From the NCBI GenBank assembly GCA_015233015.1, contig JADFYO010000005.1, positions 1-64,000 of the forward strand: DNA of 64,000 nt, written 5' to 3'. Made by a program: the position numbers and the translations under genes. Below, in pieces: positions 25,741 through 34,648 of the stretch. Below the pieces are notes generated by a model. It saw only the letters and a list, made by a program, of their open reading frames with translations, ran no database searches and had not been told where the DNA came from. The first letter of the stretch is position 1. Each line of letters opens with the position of its first letter. This stretch comes from Nitrospirota bacterium (GTDB lineage: Bacteria; Nitrospirota; Thermodesulfovibrionia; Thermodesulfovibrionales; Magnetobacteriaceae).

Positions 25741-27458
25741 TGTCGGCGATGCCAGAAACACCTGTTATCAAACTGCTTGACAGCACTCTTATTGATAAGA
25801 TAGCTGCTGGTGAGGTGATTGAGCGGCCGGCGTCAGTTGTGAAGGAACTTATTGAAAACTCCCTTGACGCGGGGAGTTCCTCAATCGAAATCGAAATCTT
25901 AAACGGCGGCAAGCACCTGATACGCGTAGCCGATGACGGCGGGGGGATGGTGCCCGAAGATGCGGTTAATGCAATTAAAAGACACGCAACCAGCAAAATA
26001 AGACAAGAGAGCGACTTATCCAGTCTCAGGACACTTGGCTTTCGGGGCGAGGCGCTTTCATCCATTTCATCAGTATCAAGAATGACAATAACCACCGCCC
26101 ATGCTGACAGGCCAACGGGCACAACTATAGAGATACATGGCGGTGTGGTGAAGAGTGTACGGGAATGTGCCGCTATTGGGACGACTATCGAGGCGCGGGA
26201 GCTGTTTTACAACACACCGGCCAGAAAGAAATTTCTTAAAGGTACGCAAAGCGAGCTGTCTTATATACTGGAGACGATAACAAATGCCGCGCTGTCATAT
26301 ATTAACGTGAAATTTGTCGTCAATATCGATGAACGCGAGTCTATGAACCTGCCGGGTGCCGCGACGCTTGCTGAGAGGATACAGCAAATCTACGGCGCGG
26401 CGTTTTTAGACGGTCTGTTGCCATTTAAAAACGCTGCGCGGGAGTTGTCAAATCAGGCCATACTGGCCATCGAGGGCTTTACATCTAAGGAAGGCAATTA
26501 CCGGCGTTCCAGAAGTCACCAGTACATGTTTATAAATCAGAGGCCGGTGAAGGACAATGTCCTGAGACATGCGGTTTATCAGGCGTATAAGACGCTGTTG
26601 AGAGATGGGCAGCACCCGATTTTCTTCCTGTATGTCGATATAGACCCGTGTGAAGTTGACTTTAACGTCCACCCTACAAAGAAAGAGGTAAGATTTGCCG
26701 ACCGCGATGCTATCTATCGCACAACGATAGCGGGTATAGGAAAGGCACTGATACCCTCCGCTACGCGCAAAAATATGGATGCAGCATTTTCTGAAAATAT
26801 TGAAATTTCTGAAAATATTGAATTTTCAGAAAATACTGCGGGTGCATCAAAAGCTCCTGATAGCGATCCTGCAACGCCCCCACTTGCCTTCACTCACTCT
26901 CGTGATTTTATTTATCTTGGGGATGTGTATGCGGCGTATGCGCATAGGGATGGGCTGTGTGTTATAGATCATCATGCCGCCCATGAGAGGGTGTTGTATG
27001 AGCGGTTTAAAAACTCGCGCGAACTGATTTCTGGCAGACTGCTGTTTCCTTATAATGTGACGCTGGCGGCGAGGGAGTATGCGCTGCTATGCGGCAACCT
27101 CGCCATGCTTAATGATATGGGGATTGAAATCGAAGATTTCGGGAAGGACACATTTATAATAAGGGCGCTGCCTGCTGAGTTGTTAGGGGCGGATATGGAG
27201 GCAATCCTGTCAGACATTGCCTCCGGCCTTGTGGACGCGACTGTAGCGTCGCCCCTTGCCGTTATAAAGGACCTCATAGCGAAGCGAATTGCGTGTCACA
27301 GTTCGGTGAGGGGGAAGGCGGTGTTGTCTGACAGAGAGTTATCGCGGTTAATAGAGGACCTAAAGGCTGCCGATGACCCTGACCATTGCCCGCACGGCAG
27401 ACCGACGCAGATATATTTCTCTTTAGATAACCTAAGAAAGCAGTTTAAGAGAACGTAG
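25740..27458 (+). CDS. mutL: DNA mismatch repair protein MutL
   Basis: 572 residues. N-terminal GHKL ATPase: I-A-A-G-E-V-I, E-L-I-E-N-S-L-D-A-G (36-45), D-D-G-G-G-M (65-70), G-F-R-G-E-A-L (100-106), K-R-H-A-T-S-K. Linker about 340-390 contains a short duplication (E-N-I-E-I-S-E-N-I-E-F). The C-terminal metal site is that of endonuclease-type MutL: D410-H-H-A-A-H-E416-R-V-L-Y-E421 (Q replaced by H at the second position), with A-C-H-S-S-V-R-G and C-P-H-G-R-P-T. It should nick the strand to be repaired. TAG stop is followed at once by TGA. Confidence 0.94.
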   Translation: MSAMPETPVIKLLDSTLIDKIAAGEVIERPASVVKELIENSLDAGSSSIEIEILNGGKHLIRVADDGGGMVPEDAVNAIKRHATSKIRQESDLSSLRTLGFRGEALSSISSVSRMTITTAHADRPTGTTIEIHGGVVKSVRECAAIGTTIEARELFYNTPARKKFLKGTQSELSYILETITNAALSYINVKFVVNIDERESMNLPGAATLAERIQQIYGAAFLDGLLPFKNAARELSNQAILAIEGFTSKEGNYRRSRSHQYMFINQRPVKDNVLRHAVYQAYKTLLRDGQHPIFFLYVDIDPCEVDFNVHPTKKEVRFADRDAIYRTTIAGIGKALIPSATRKNMDAAFSENIEISENIEFSENTAGASKAPDSDPATPPLAFTHSRDFIYLGDVYAAYAHRDGLCVIDHHAAHERVLYERFKNSRELISGRLLFPYNVTLAAREYALLCGNLAMLNDMGIEIEDFGKDTFIIRALPAELLGADMEAILSDIASGLVDATVASPLAVIKDLIAKRIACHSSVRGKAVLSDRELSRLIEDLKAADDPDHCPHGRPTQIYFSLDNLRKQFKRT

Positions 27459-27493
27459 TGACCCTGCGTACAAAATCGCCGAATGGCGGCTTA

Positions 27494-27532
27494 CAGGGGT
27501 GAAGGGGGATTATCCCCCTTCGTCTTTAATCC
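27494..27532. repeat. Dispersed hairpin repeat, copy C
   Basis: Same element as at 16255 and 23671, here between the convergent mutL and STAS-like genes, where its GC-rich stem could serve as a bidirectional terminator. Confidence 0.85.
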
Positions 27533-27540
27533 TTAAGCGT

Positions 27541-27879
27541 TTAATCTCCTACCTCGACTTCGTTCTTATTAAACATTGGAAACACCTTGATTTTATCCTG
27601 CTCGTTAAAGCCGAAGCGCTCAATGCTCATCTTGATACTGCTTTGCACGGACATCAGCTCTATCGATTCGATAAATGGTGAGCGAAGCGCTGTTGCCAAT
27701 ATGCCCCAAAATGAGGATGGGGCCATGTTTAGACTGCTGAAGTCCACCACTATGATTGTCTTCTCTTTCCCATCGTTAATTCTATCGATAGCAGCCTGGA
27801 TTTTCTTATTGACTTTGTAAAACTCAGTCGGATCTGTTTCTCCTTCAAATATAAAGAATATCTTATTCATCACTCTCAT
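27541..27879 (-). CDS. STAS-like anti-anti-sigma type protein
   Basis: 112 residues; AAGGAGG lies 7 bases before ATG 27879. The core K-T-I-I-V-V-D-F-S-S-L-N-M-A-P-S-S-F-W-G has the strand-loop-helix pattern of STAS domains (usually D-S-S-G-x-G), with serines where the regulatory phosphoserine sits. The next upstream gene is an RsbW-like kinase, the usual partner. In partner switching the unphosphorylated STAS protein sequesters the anti-sigma kinase. The family match is moderate. Last gene of the minus-strand signalling operon. Confidence 0.55.
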   Translation of the reverse strand: MRVMNKIFFIFEGETDPTEFYKVNKKIQAAIDRINDGKEKTIIVVDFSSLNMAPSSFWGILATALRSPFIESIELMSVQSSIKMSIERFGFNEQDKIKVFPMFNKNEVEVGD

Positions 27880-27891
27880 CTGTTTTCCTCC

Positions 27892-28284
27892 TTATTTAGT
27901 TGTTCGTGGGATTGTTATAGTTATCTCATTGCCTGCCTTGTTAAATACGGGGGCATAGCCCATATCCTCTAATGTACAAAGCCCGCGTCCATGCGTCTCG
28001 GTTACATGAGGGCACTTAGCGATTATCTTATTAAATCCCTTTCCTTCGTCTTTAACGGAGATAACGAGTGCATCAGGGGTTAATTCCCATGCGATAGTTA
28101 TCTCCTTTTCAGGTATTTCCCGATTGCCGTGTACGCGTGCGTTTTCGAGCATCTCGATAACGGCAATTTCTGCCTCCGGCTGCTGCCTGCCGGGGAGCGT
28201 GGCGATAACGGGCAGCAGGTAGTTTCTCATAAATGTTCCAACTGATGTTACGTCACTGTATATGCTGACTGACGGCATTTTCAC
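27892..28284 (-). CDS. RsbW/SpoIIAB-like ATP-binding serine kinase (anti-sigma type)
   Basis: 130 residues, one HATPase_c_2 domain: N-box A-V-I-E-M-L-E-N-A-R-V-H-G-N-R, G1 box V-K-D-E-G-K-G-F and G2 box H-G-R-G-L. No dimerisation domain or transmembrane segment. GAGGTG precedes ATG 28284. Such kinases bind and phosphorylate STAS antagonists and often hold a sigma factor. Its STAS-like partner is 12 bp downstream and the PP2C regulator that would reverse phosphorylation is 5 bp upstream. No sigma factor gene is seen here. Confidence 0.8.
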   Translation of the reverse strand: MKMPSVSIYSDVTSVGTFMRNYLLPVIATLPGRQQPEAEIAVIEMLENARVHGNREIPEKEITIAWELTPDALVISVKDEGKGFNKIIAKCPHVTETHGRGLCTLEDMGYAPVFNKAGNEITITIPRTTK

Positions 28285-28289
28285 CTCCT

Positions 28290-29450
28290 CTATTGGATAT
28301 TGTTCCTCTTAAGAAATTCATCTAAGTTATTTTCTCTTTCGATGATAATCAGCGTAACGTCGTCATCGAATTTACCGTTGGCATATTGTTGTGCCTCTGA
28401 GATGATGGAGTCTTTCATATCTCTGACAGATAGAGAGCTATTTTTCTGAAGATGGGCTATTATCCTTTCGACACCGAAAGGTTCACCTTGTACGTTTGTA
28501 CATTCGATCAAACCATCTGAATATATAATCAGACGATCTCCTTTTATGAAATCATGCTCTATCTCATTAGCTTCAAGCTCAGAAGTCATCCCTAGTGGTA
28601 AACCTAACAACTTAAGCTCAGTAACCTTTGTCCCTCGCAATAATAAAGGAGCGGGCTGCCCGGCGTTTGAAAGCTAGAGTTTATTCTGATCGAAAACAAA
28701 ATACATAGCCGCTATAAAGCTATGCTCAGGGGACAGCAGTCCATAGATATCGGTATTGATACTCATTAAACACTCGCTTGGATGGAGGATTGGCGCCGGA
28801 CAGTTATCGATGACAGATAGAATTTGTATTGACATAAGGGCAGCTAAGACGCCATGCCCGCATGTATCCGCCACCAATAGGCCAGCCTTACCCTTAGGCA
28901 TATCTTTAAAGAACCAGAAATCGCCTGAAATGTCCGCTGCTGGTTTGTTAAAAAATACCGCAGTTAGTTTGGCACTTTTAAGGATCCTTCCGGCGTTTTC
29001 GCTATTTGTCAAATACCTGCTTTGAAATCTGGCAGAATCGCGCAAGTCGGCTGCCCGTTCCTTTTCTAAGAGATGTTTTCTTGCCAGATTTCGTACTCTG
29101 GCTATAAGTTCAGCTAATTGGTACGGTTTTCTGATATAGTCAGCCGCTCCGGCTAAAAGAGCCTTAGCGATTTCAGTGGCCATAGAGTCGGTTTTAGCGG
29201 TTAACATAATTACAGGTATATCTCTGGTTTCAAGGTTGTCTTTAAGTTTTTCTAAAGTTTCATAACCATCCATTTCAGGCATCATGATATCCAGTAATAT
29301 AAGATCTGGCATTTCTCTCAATGCCGCTTCAAAACCCTCCTGCCCATCTTTAGCCTCAATCACTGTAACCCCTATTTGACTGAGATTAGCCTTGCAAATA
29401 ATTCTGTTATTCTCATCGTCGTCTATGACCAATACTTTACTTTTCTCCAT
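28290..29450 (-). pseudogene. REC-SpoIIE/PP2C phosphatase regulator interrupted by in-frame TAG
   Basis: The start ATG 29450 follows GGAGGG. Receiver domain about 1-120: V-I-D-D-D-E, L-I-L-L-D-I-M-M-P-E-M-D-G, L-T-A-K, R-K-P-Y. Then a coiled linker and an RsbU/SpoIIE-type PP2C domain (A-D-I-S-G-D-F-W, A-D-T-C-G-H-G). TAG at 28676-28674 falls inside the domain after F-V-F-D-Q-N-K-L; the same frame continues L-S-N-A-G-Q-P-A-P-L-L-L-R-G and ends normally with D-D-V-T-L-I-I-I. Nothing is shifted, so a single base change would restore the protein. If not read through, the truncated phosphatase lacks its C-terminal metal-binding half. Its role would be to dephosphorylate the STAS-like partner. Confidence 0.75.
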
Positions 29451-31197
29451 TATCCCTCCATTGTTGTACTGTGAAATAAAATGTACTCCCAACTCCCTGT
29501 TCACTTTTGACCCAGATGCGGCCACCCATTGTCTCAACAAGAGATTTAGTGATTGCAAGGCCTAAACCAGTTCCCGAAATATCTTTAACCTTATTGCTGC
29601 GCCAGAATACCTCAAAGATATGTTTAAGTGTATCTTCATCCATACCCGGGCCTGAATCCCCGACAGTTATTAGAATTGAGGAGTCTTCTACCTTCGCCCG
29701 TACAGTAATCCTTCCTTTATCGGGGACGAATTTGACAGAGTTTCCTATTAAGTTAAACAGGATTTGCGTCAGCTGCTTGAGCCCTGCCCGAATTAAAGGC
29801 AGTTCAGGGGGGATCTCAAGGCTAAGCTCCAATTCCTTGTCTTTAACTTTATCTATCATGTTTGACTCAGTAATCTCTAATACACGGCGCAGATTTATAG
29901 CCTCATATTCAATATCGATTTTTCCTGACTCAATGTTGGAGAATTCAAGCAATCCCTCAATCAGAGAAGACATATAATAAACAGAGTTAAGAATTTTACC
30001 AATATAGTCAGGCAGCATCTCCTTACTTAGCCAGTTATTCTCACAGGCTTGTCTTAAAGTTTGTGCAAATCCTGAAATTCCACTTAACGGAGAGCGTAAT
30101 TCGTGAGCAGCCATAGAAAGGAATTGAGTTTTTGCCCGGCTCGCTTCTCTGGCGATTTCGAGTTGCCGCACGCTATTCTCCTCTTCTACTCGCCGTGTGA
30201 TATCCTGAAGCATTCCTATAATCGACGGGGCATTGTCAATTTTCGCACGTGAAGCCTGAATTTCAATTTGCACAATCCCATTGTCCTTTTTAACGCATTG
30301 AAGACAAAAGTTTTCAGATGCCACATCAGTGCTGAAATGTTTGTGAAGAATTTCAGATGCCTTATCGTTATCATCGGCATAAATCAATTCAAGCGGTGAC
30401 TTCCCTATAAGCTCTTCTGGCCGTCCGTAACCAAAAATCTCAGCGAACCTTGGATTTACATATACAAACCGCTTATCCCGAATTATATAGATGCCAGAGA
30501 GAGACTTCTCCACCAGGCATCTGAACATATTTTCCGATTCCTGAATTTTACGTAAAATTGGATTGGTAATCCGGTAAAAAGCAAACGCCCCGGTTAAAAT
30601 TGCCATTATACCGACAAAACAGGCGATTCCTCCAACGCGTATAAAAGGCTCCCGAACCTTGGACAGAGCTGTCTTCGTCACAATCCCAGAATGCCGGCCA
30701 AGGGCATTTAGCGGCGCGTAGGCGCTAAACACTTTTTCACCGCGATAGTCTAATCCGACAACAGTGCCTGTCTGCCCATTAAGGGCGCGGCGCATCGGCT
30801 CAGCTAATTTGGAATCAAAAGGCACAGATTTTACATTGCTGAGCTGTGAATGAAGCAAGAACACAATATCCGCGCTTTCACGCCGCCCCCATACAAATTC
30901 CGCAGGCTCTCCAATACCACGACTGCTTGTTTCGTGGATATGGCGCATCTCTTCAACAACTTTATCTTCAACTATCTATAGAGACCGCAAATCACGCCTT
31001 TCAGTTTTACACAATTCATTTTCTATGTTTACCTCAATCATTCGGGCATGGAGTTCAGCTGCAGCTTGTAATCTATTAAGCTGCATCTTAACCGCGGTTT
31101 GATAAAGCAAAAATCCGGACGTACCTATTACCACTATGACCACTGCTGCCAAAATCGCTATCAATAAAACAACTCTATTGGCCCCCGAGTTTTTCAT
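29437..31197 (-). pseudogene. Membrane PAS-histidine kinase interrupted by in-frame TAG
   Basis: Start ATG 31197 (M-K-N-S-G-A-N). Membrane helix about 9-31, an extracytoplasmic sensor segment, a second helix near A-C-F-V-G-I-M-A-I-L-T-G-A, PAS, then HisKA with A-A-H-E-L-R-S-P-L and HATPase with N-L-I-G-N-S-V-K, D-S-G-P-G-M and G-T-G-L-G-L. After R-R-D-L-R-S-L the codon is TAG (about 30977), then the same frame continues I-V-E-D-K-V-V-E-E-M. The stop lies in the sensor region; a downstream ATG could still yield a kinase without the first helix. Overlaps the REC-PP2C start by 14 bp. Confidence 0.75.
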
Positions 31198-31211
31198 CCG
31201 ATACCTCCGTG

Positions 31212-32291
31212 TTAGAGCGTTACCGTAAAAATGCTTCCTTTGCCTGGCTCACTTGTAACATCGAGCTTACCACCCATCAAATCAACAAGTTTTTTAGCGG
31301 CATAAAGCCCCATTCCCATGCCCGGCCTTTCTCCGGTTTTGTGGTCAACCTTTCCAAACCGCTCAAAGATTCCTTTTAAATCTTTCTCCGCTATTCCAAT
31401 CCCGCTGTCGGCAACGGAAATCACCATGCGGACGCCGTCGCCAAAGGCAGAAATTTTTATTGCTCCACCGGATTCGGTAAACTTTATCGCGTTTTCGATA
31501 AGATTACTTAGCACCTTGCGAAGTTTTCTATAATCCGCACTAACCGAAAGAGCAGGTACGTCTGTTTTGAGGATTAACCCCTTTGTCTTAATCTGCCATT
31601 CAAAATATACGATTAGCTCCTGAATTAAATCTGGCAGACTTAAAACGGAGATGACGGGATTTCCTTCAAGCGTGGCAGCAGCCATAATTTTATCCACTAA
31701 GCCGCTTAACCTATCAGCCGCTTCGATAATTTTTTGCGAAATTTCCACAGGTTGTTCAACCCCCGCGGCTAACATCTGCGAAAACCCCATCAAATGATTC
31801 AACGGCGTGCGCAGCTCATGGCTTATTGATGCTAAAATCATAGATTTAAATGCCTCCGCATCAACTTTCTCTCTCGCCGCTATGAGTTCTTCCCGCGCCT
31901 TTCTTTCTTTCTCAAAATCCCGCAGGACTTTTCTTAAACGAAAATCGAGCGTTTCGAGGTCTAAAATCGGTTTTTGAATAAAATCCTGCCCGCCTTTCAG
32001 CATAAAAACCCGAACCAATTCAATAGAGCCATGCCCGGTACACATCACCACCGGTAAATCAGGCCAAGTATTCCTGATATCTAAAAAAGAATTCAGGCCG
32101 TCGCTTCCCGGCATCTCCTGGTCGAGCAAGACAATCTGCGGATTAACCTGCCAAATCAGACTTATGGCCTCATCTCCGCTTGAGGCGGTTGTTACGCTGT
32201 AGCCAAGTTGAGGCAGCCGCACCTCGAGAAGCCGTCTCATATCAGGGTCGTCATCCACCACCAGAATAGTTATTTCTTTCGCTTCTCCCAT
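31212..32291 (-). CDS. Receiver-histidine kinase hybrid
   Basis: 359 residues. Receiver 1-125: V-V-D-D-D-P, phospho-acceptor in I-V-L-L-D-Q-E-M-P, Lys in Q-K-P-I. Coiled linker, HisKA with S-I-S-H-E-L-R-T-P-L-N-H, then HATPase with N-L-I-E-N-A-I-K-F-T, D-S-G-I-G-I and G-M-G-M-G-L. No membrane segment. It is the first gene of the leftward operon, so the order is REC-kinase, membrane kinase, REC-phosphatase, RsbW-like, STAS-like: an input cascade ending in partner switching. Its promoter must lie in the region shared with luxR. Confidence 0.88.
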   Translation of the reverse strand: MGEAKEITILVVDDDPDMRRLLEVRLPQLGYSVTTASSGDEAISLIWQVNPQIVLLDQEMPGSDGLNSFLDIRNTWPDLPVVMCTGHGSIELVRVFMLKGGQDFIQKPILDLETLDFRLRKVLRDFEKERKAREELIAAREKVDAEAFKSMILASISHELRTPLNHLMGFSQMLAAGVEQPVEISQKIIEAADRLSGLVDKIMAAATLEGNPVISVLSLPDLIQELIVYFEWQIKTKGLILKTDVPALSVSADYRKLRKVLSNLIENAIKFTESGGAIKISAFGDGVRMVISVADSGIGIAEKDLKGIFERFGKVDHKTGERPGMGMGLYAAKKLVDLMGGKLDVTSEPGKGSIFTVTL

Positions 32292-32410
32292 ATTCCCTCC
32301 TATGTCCCGTAATTATGTATTCGTCACGCCGCTGCCTGTAACATTTGATATGATACAATCAGTTACAGATTGCATGTTGTTTTTTTCAGCGTTTAATAAA
32401 AGTTGAATAG

Positions 32411-32428
32411 TGTTACATCTACGTAACA
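32411..32428. promoter_or_regulatory. Palindrome TGTTAC-N6-GTAACA
   Basis: An 18-bp dyad in the 361-bp divergent region between the signalling operon and the LuxR gene. Size and symmetry fit a dimeric HTH binding site. A second structure, ATCACCC-TTTT-GGGTGAT, is at 32551-32568, 85 bp before the LuxR start. No gene is seen in this interval. Confidence 0.5.
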
Positions 32429-32550
32429 TATGTCTGATAACGTCTTGTATTAAAGGTCAATTATTTAGAATAACTATTTATAGTCGTAAATATAAACCAC
32501 GCATCTGCTTAGATTATTTCTATCATGCAGTTAAACATTTATATCTGTCA

Positions 32551-32568
32551 ATCACCCTTTTGGGTGAT
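32551..32568. other. Short hairpin in the luxR leader
   Basis: ATCACCC, TTTT, GGGTGAT: a perfect 7-bp stem with a four-base loop, upstream of the LuxR-type gene. It may be a transcription attenuator or an operator; it is not followed by a T run. Confidence 0.4.
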
Positions 32569-32652
32569 CGCATAAATCATTTTACATGTACTATACTTTC
32601 TAAATTCAATAGGGTTATTGAATTTTTTTGATAGTAACCGGTGGAGATTAAG

Positions 32653-33459
32653 ATGACGCCAGATTATGGCAAGTTAATAAAGAGCGATTACATTGCCTCA
32701 CACCTGAAAGGCGGCGAGTTGTTAACTCTGGTTGAAATCATGCACCAGCTTAGTTTGTGCGAGCTGAATGCTTACACATGCTGTAAGACAGCTATGGTTG
32801 ATTGCATCATTTATAAACTAAGAGATTTAATCCCTTTTGACTGTTGTTGTTTTTCGATTATAGAATACGATGCTATTACAAAACACCCTGAAAATATCCT
32901 TATGATAAGTCCCGGGGAGTTCCGTTTTCCCAAACGATATATCGATGTGTTCAAAGAGCAAAAAGCTTATAGAGACGACCCGTTAATAAAGAAACTGCTC
33001 GATAAAGATGATTGTTATTATTTTGAAGACATATACATCGAAGATCCCCCGCCAACGGGGGTTGAGGAGTTACTTTATAGATATAATCTAAAGAATGGTT
33101 ATATAACAGGGAAAAAAGACGCCTCACATAATCTTCTATATTACAATATGGTCACAGGGAAATCATTGGTTAAAGACAGAAGAAGCTATATAATATTATC
33201 TAATATATTAATTTTTACAAGAAATATCATGAGCAGACTGTTTAATTGTGTAAAAGTGACGGTTCCCGATTTCACGCCCAGAGCGATGGAAATCATTATA
33301 CGTATGTCGGAAGGCGAGACAAATCTGGACATATCGCAGGCTTTAGATATAAGCGTGAACACTGTAAAGAGCCATATCTCCAAAATATTAAAACAATTAG
33401 GCGCGAAAAACAAGACGCAGGCAGTGGCGTTGTGCTATGGATATGGAATCTTAAAGTGA
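32653..33459 (+). CDS. LuxR-family transcription regulator
   Basis: 268 residues from ATG 32653, with GGAG 7 bases before; a GTG at 32641 is an alternative. Residues about 30-190 resemble an autoinducer-binding-type fold (F-D-C-C-C-F-S-I-I-E) but no ligand residues can be assigned. The C-terminal domain is a clear LuxR HTH: F-T-P-R-A-M-E-I-I-I-R-M-S-E-G-E-T-N, then I-S-V-N-T-V-K-S-H-I-S-K-I-L-K. Divergent from the partner-switching operon, which it could control. No luxI homologue nearby. Confidence 0.85.
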   Translation: MTPDYGKLIKSDYIASHLKGGELLTLVEIMHQLSLCELNAYTCCKTAMVDCIIYKLRDLIPFDCCCFSIIEYDAITKHPENILMISPGEFRFPKRYIDVFKEQKAYRDDPLIKKLLDKDDCYYFEDIYIEDPPPTGVEELLYRYNLKNGYITGKKDASHNLLYYNMVTGKSLVKDRRSYIILSNILIFTRNIMSRLFNCVKVTVPDFTPRAMEIIIRMSEGETNLDISQALDISVNTVKSHISKILKQLGAKNKTQAVALCYGYGILK

Positions 33460-33467
33460 GGGTAGTA

Positions 33468-33542
33468 TGGTGGGCGATACAGGATTTGAACCTGTGACTT
33501 CTGCCGTGTGAAGGCAGCGCTCTGCCGCTGAGCTAATCGCCC
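33468..33542 (-). tRNA. tRNA-Val (CAC)
   Basis: 75 nt on the minus strand including an encoded CCA. Acceptor GGGCGAT/ATCGCCC, D-arm GCTCAGCGGCAGAGC, anticodon stem CTGCC/GGCAG around TTCACAC (anticodon CAC), T-arm CAGGTTCAAATCCTG. Discriminator A. Reads GUG Val codons. Confidence 0.95.
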
Positions 33543-33573
33543 TCATAAAAATAACCACTGAAACATAACAATT

Positions 33574-34551
33574 TCAACCTAAAATTGTCAACAGCGCCCC
33601 CGTCAACTCATCCACTGAACCGGCTTTCTTGATAAGATTTTTAAACTCCTCCAATTTATCTATAGAATCGACAGCTCTAACCATGTCAATCAAATCAAGT
33701 CCCGCCGAACCAAATTTCAGCTCAAGCATCCCTTCTATTCCCTCAATCAAACCCTTTCGCTGCCCTTCGAGCAAGCCCTTTAGCTGCCCTTCGAGCAAAC
33801 CCTTTCGCTGCCCCTCGAGCAAACCCATTCGCTGCCCTTCGAGCAAGCCTTTCTCTATGCCTCTCTCTTCACCCTCTGCAATTCCCCGCTCACGCCCCTG
33901 CCTGAACCTTACATCTCTCTCCATATCATATACTAATGCCATTTCCTCCGCCTCCTTATAGATATTGTCCTGCAAATCTCTAAGTTGAGACAGGACTTCA
34001 ACCTGCCTTATGTATTTGCCCCTGAGAGTTTCCTCCGGCACTAATTCTTTTAATCGATTAAGTATATCTCTTATAAATATTCTAACACCTTTCTTCTGGT
34101 AATTGCATAAGATGGATAATATCACCTCTTCAGGGCTGTCCGAATATAAGAACTGTTCGCAGTCAACATCGCGCATGTCTATCAGATTATATCTGTGGCT
34201 TGTCGTCTCTGTTGAAAGGCTGTCTTTCATCGAAAGCAGCTCATTGCCGATATAAAACACATATTGCAATGGGTGAATCTTATGAATTTCAGACAGATAA
34301 ACCCAATACCGCAGCTCCCTGTACACCATTTGCGAGTAGTTAGTAGCCTGAAACTCAATGTGAAGCAGAGATATGGAACCATCTTCCATCTCTACACGTA
34401 AAATGAAATCGGCCTCGCGTTCATTCGTTATCTGGAGTTTAGTCTCTATCGCCGTTGATCTGACGATTTTCAGCCCGATTACCTTTGCTATCAGGGTATC
34501 CACCACGCCCTTCAGGATTTCCTTGATAATTTTGTCGTAATGTTTAGGCAT
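33574..34551 (-). CDS. Rpn-family PD-(D/E)XK nuclease/transposase-like protein
   Basis: 325 residues. The N-terminal half has the Rpn/YhgA core: an I-E-T-K-L Glu, A-D-F-I-L-R-V, and H-I-E-F-Q-A-T, the E-x-Q form of the PD-(D/E)XK catalytic motif. The central part Y-R-E-L-R-Y-W-V-Y-L is typical. The C-terminal third has tandem 8-residue units G-L-L-E-G-Q-R-K repeated four to five times (24-bp DNA repeats, about 33750-33850), then a helical tail. Rpn proteins promote RecA-independent recombination in E. coli; many have such variable repeats. It sits 31 bp from tRNA-Val, consistent with a mobile or frequently gained gene. Confidence 0.8.
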   Translation of the reverse strand: MPKHYDKIIKEILKGVVDTLIAKVIGLKIVRSTAIETKLQITNEREADFILRVEMEDGSISLLHIEFQATNYSQMVYRELRYWVYLSEIHKIHPLQYVFYIGNELLSMKDSLSTETTSHRYNLIDMRDVDCEQFLYSDSPEEVILSILCNYQKKGVRIFIRDILNRLKELVPEETLRGKYIRQVEVLSQLRDLQDNIYKEAEEMALVYDMERDVRFRQGRERGIAEGEERGIEKGLLEGQRMGLLEGQRKGLLEGQLKGLLEGQRKGLIEGIEGMLELKFGSAGLDLIDMVRAVDSIDKLEEFKNLIKKAGSVDELTGALLTILG

Positions 34552-34648
34552 CGGCTATATTTTAACATAGGAAACAGACGCAATGCCGTCCTAATATTGA
34601 ATTATTTTCTTATGGTATTTTCTTTATCTTTTGGTGTATCCTATCAGC

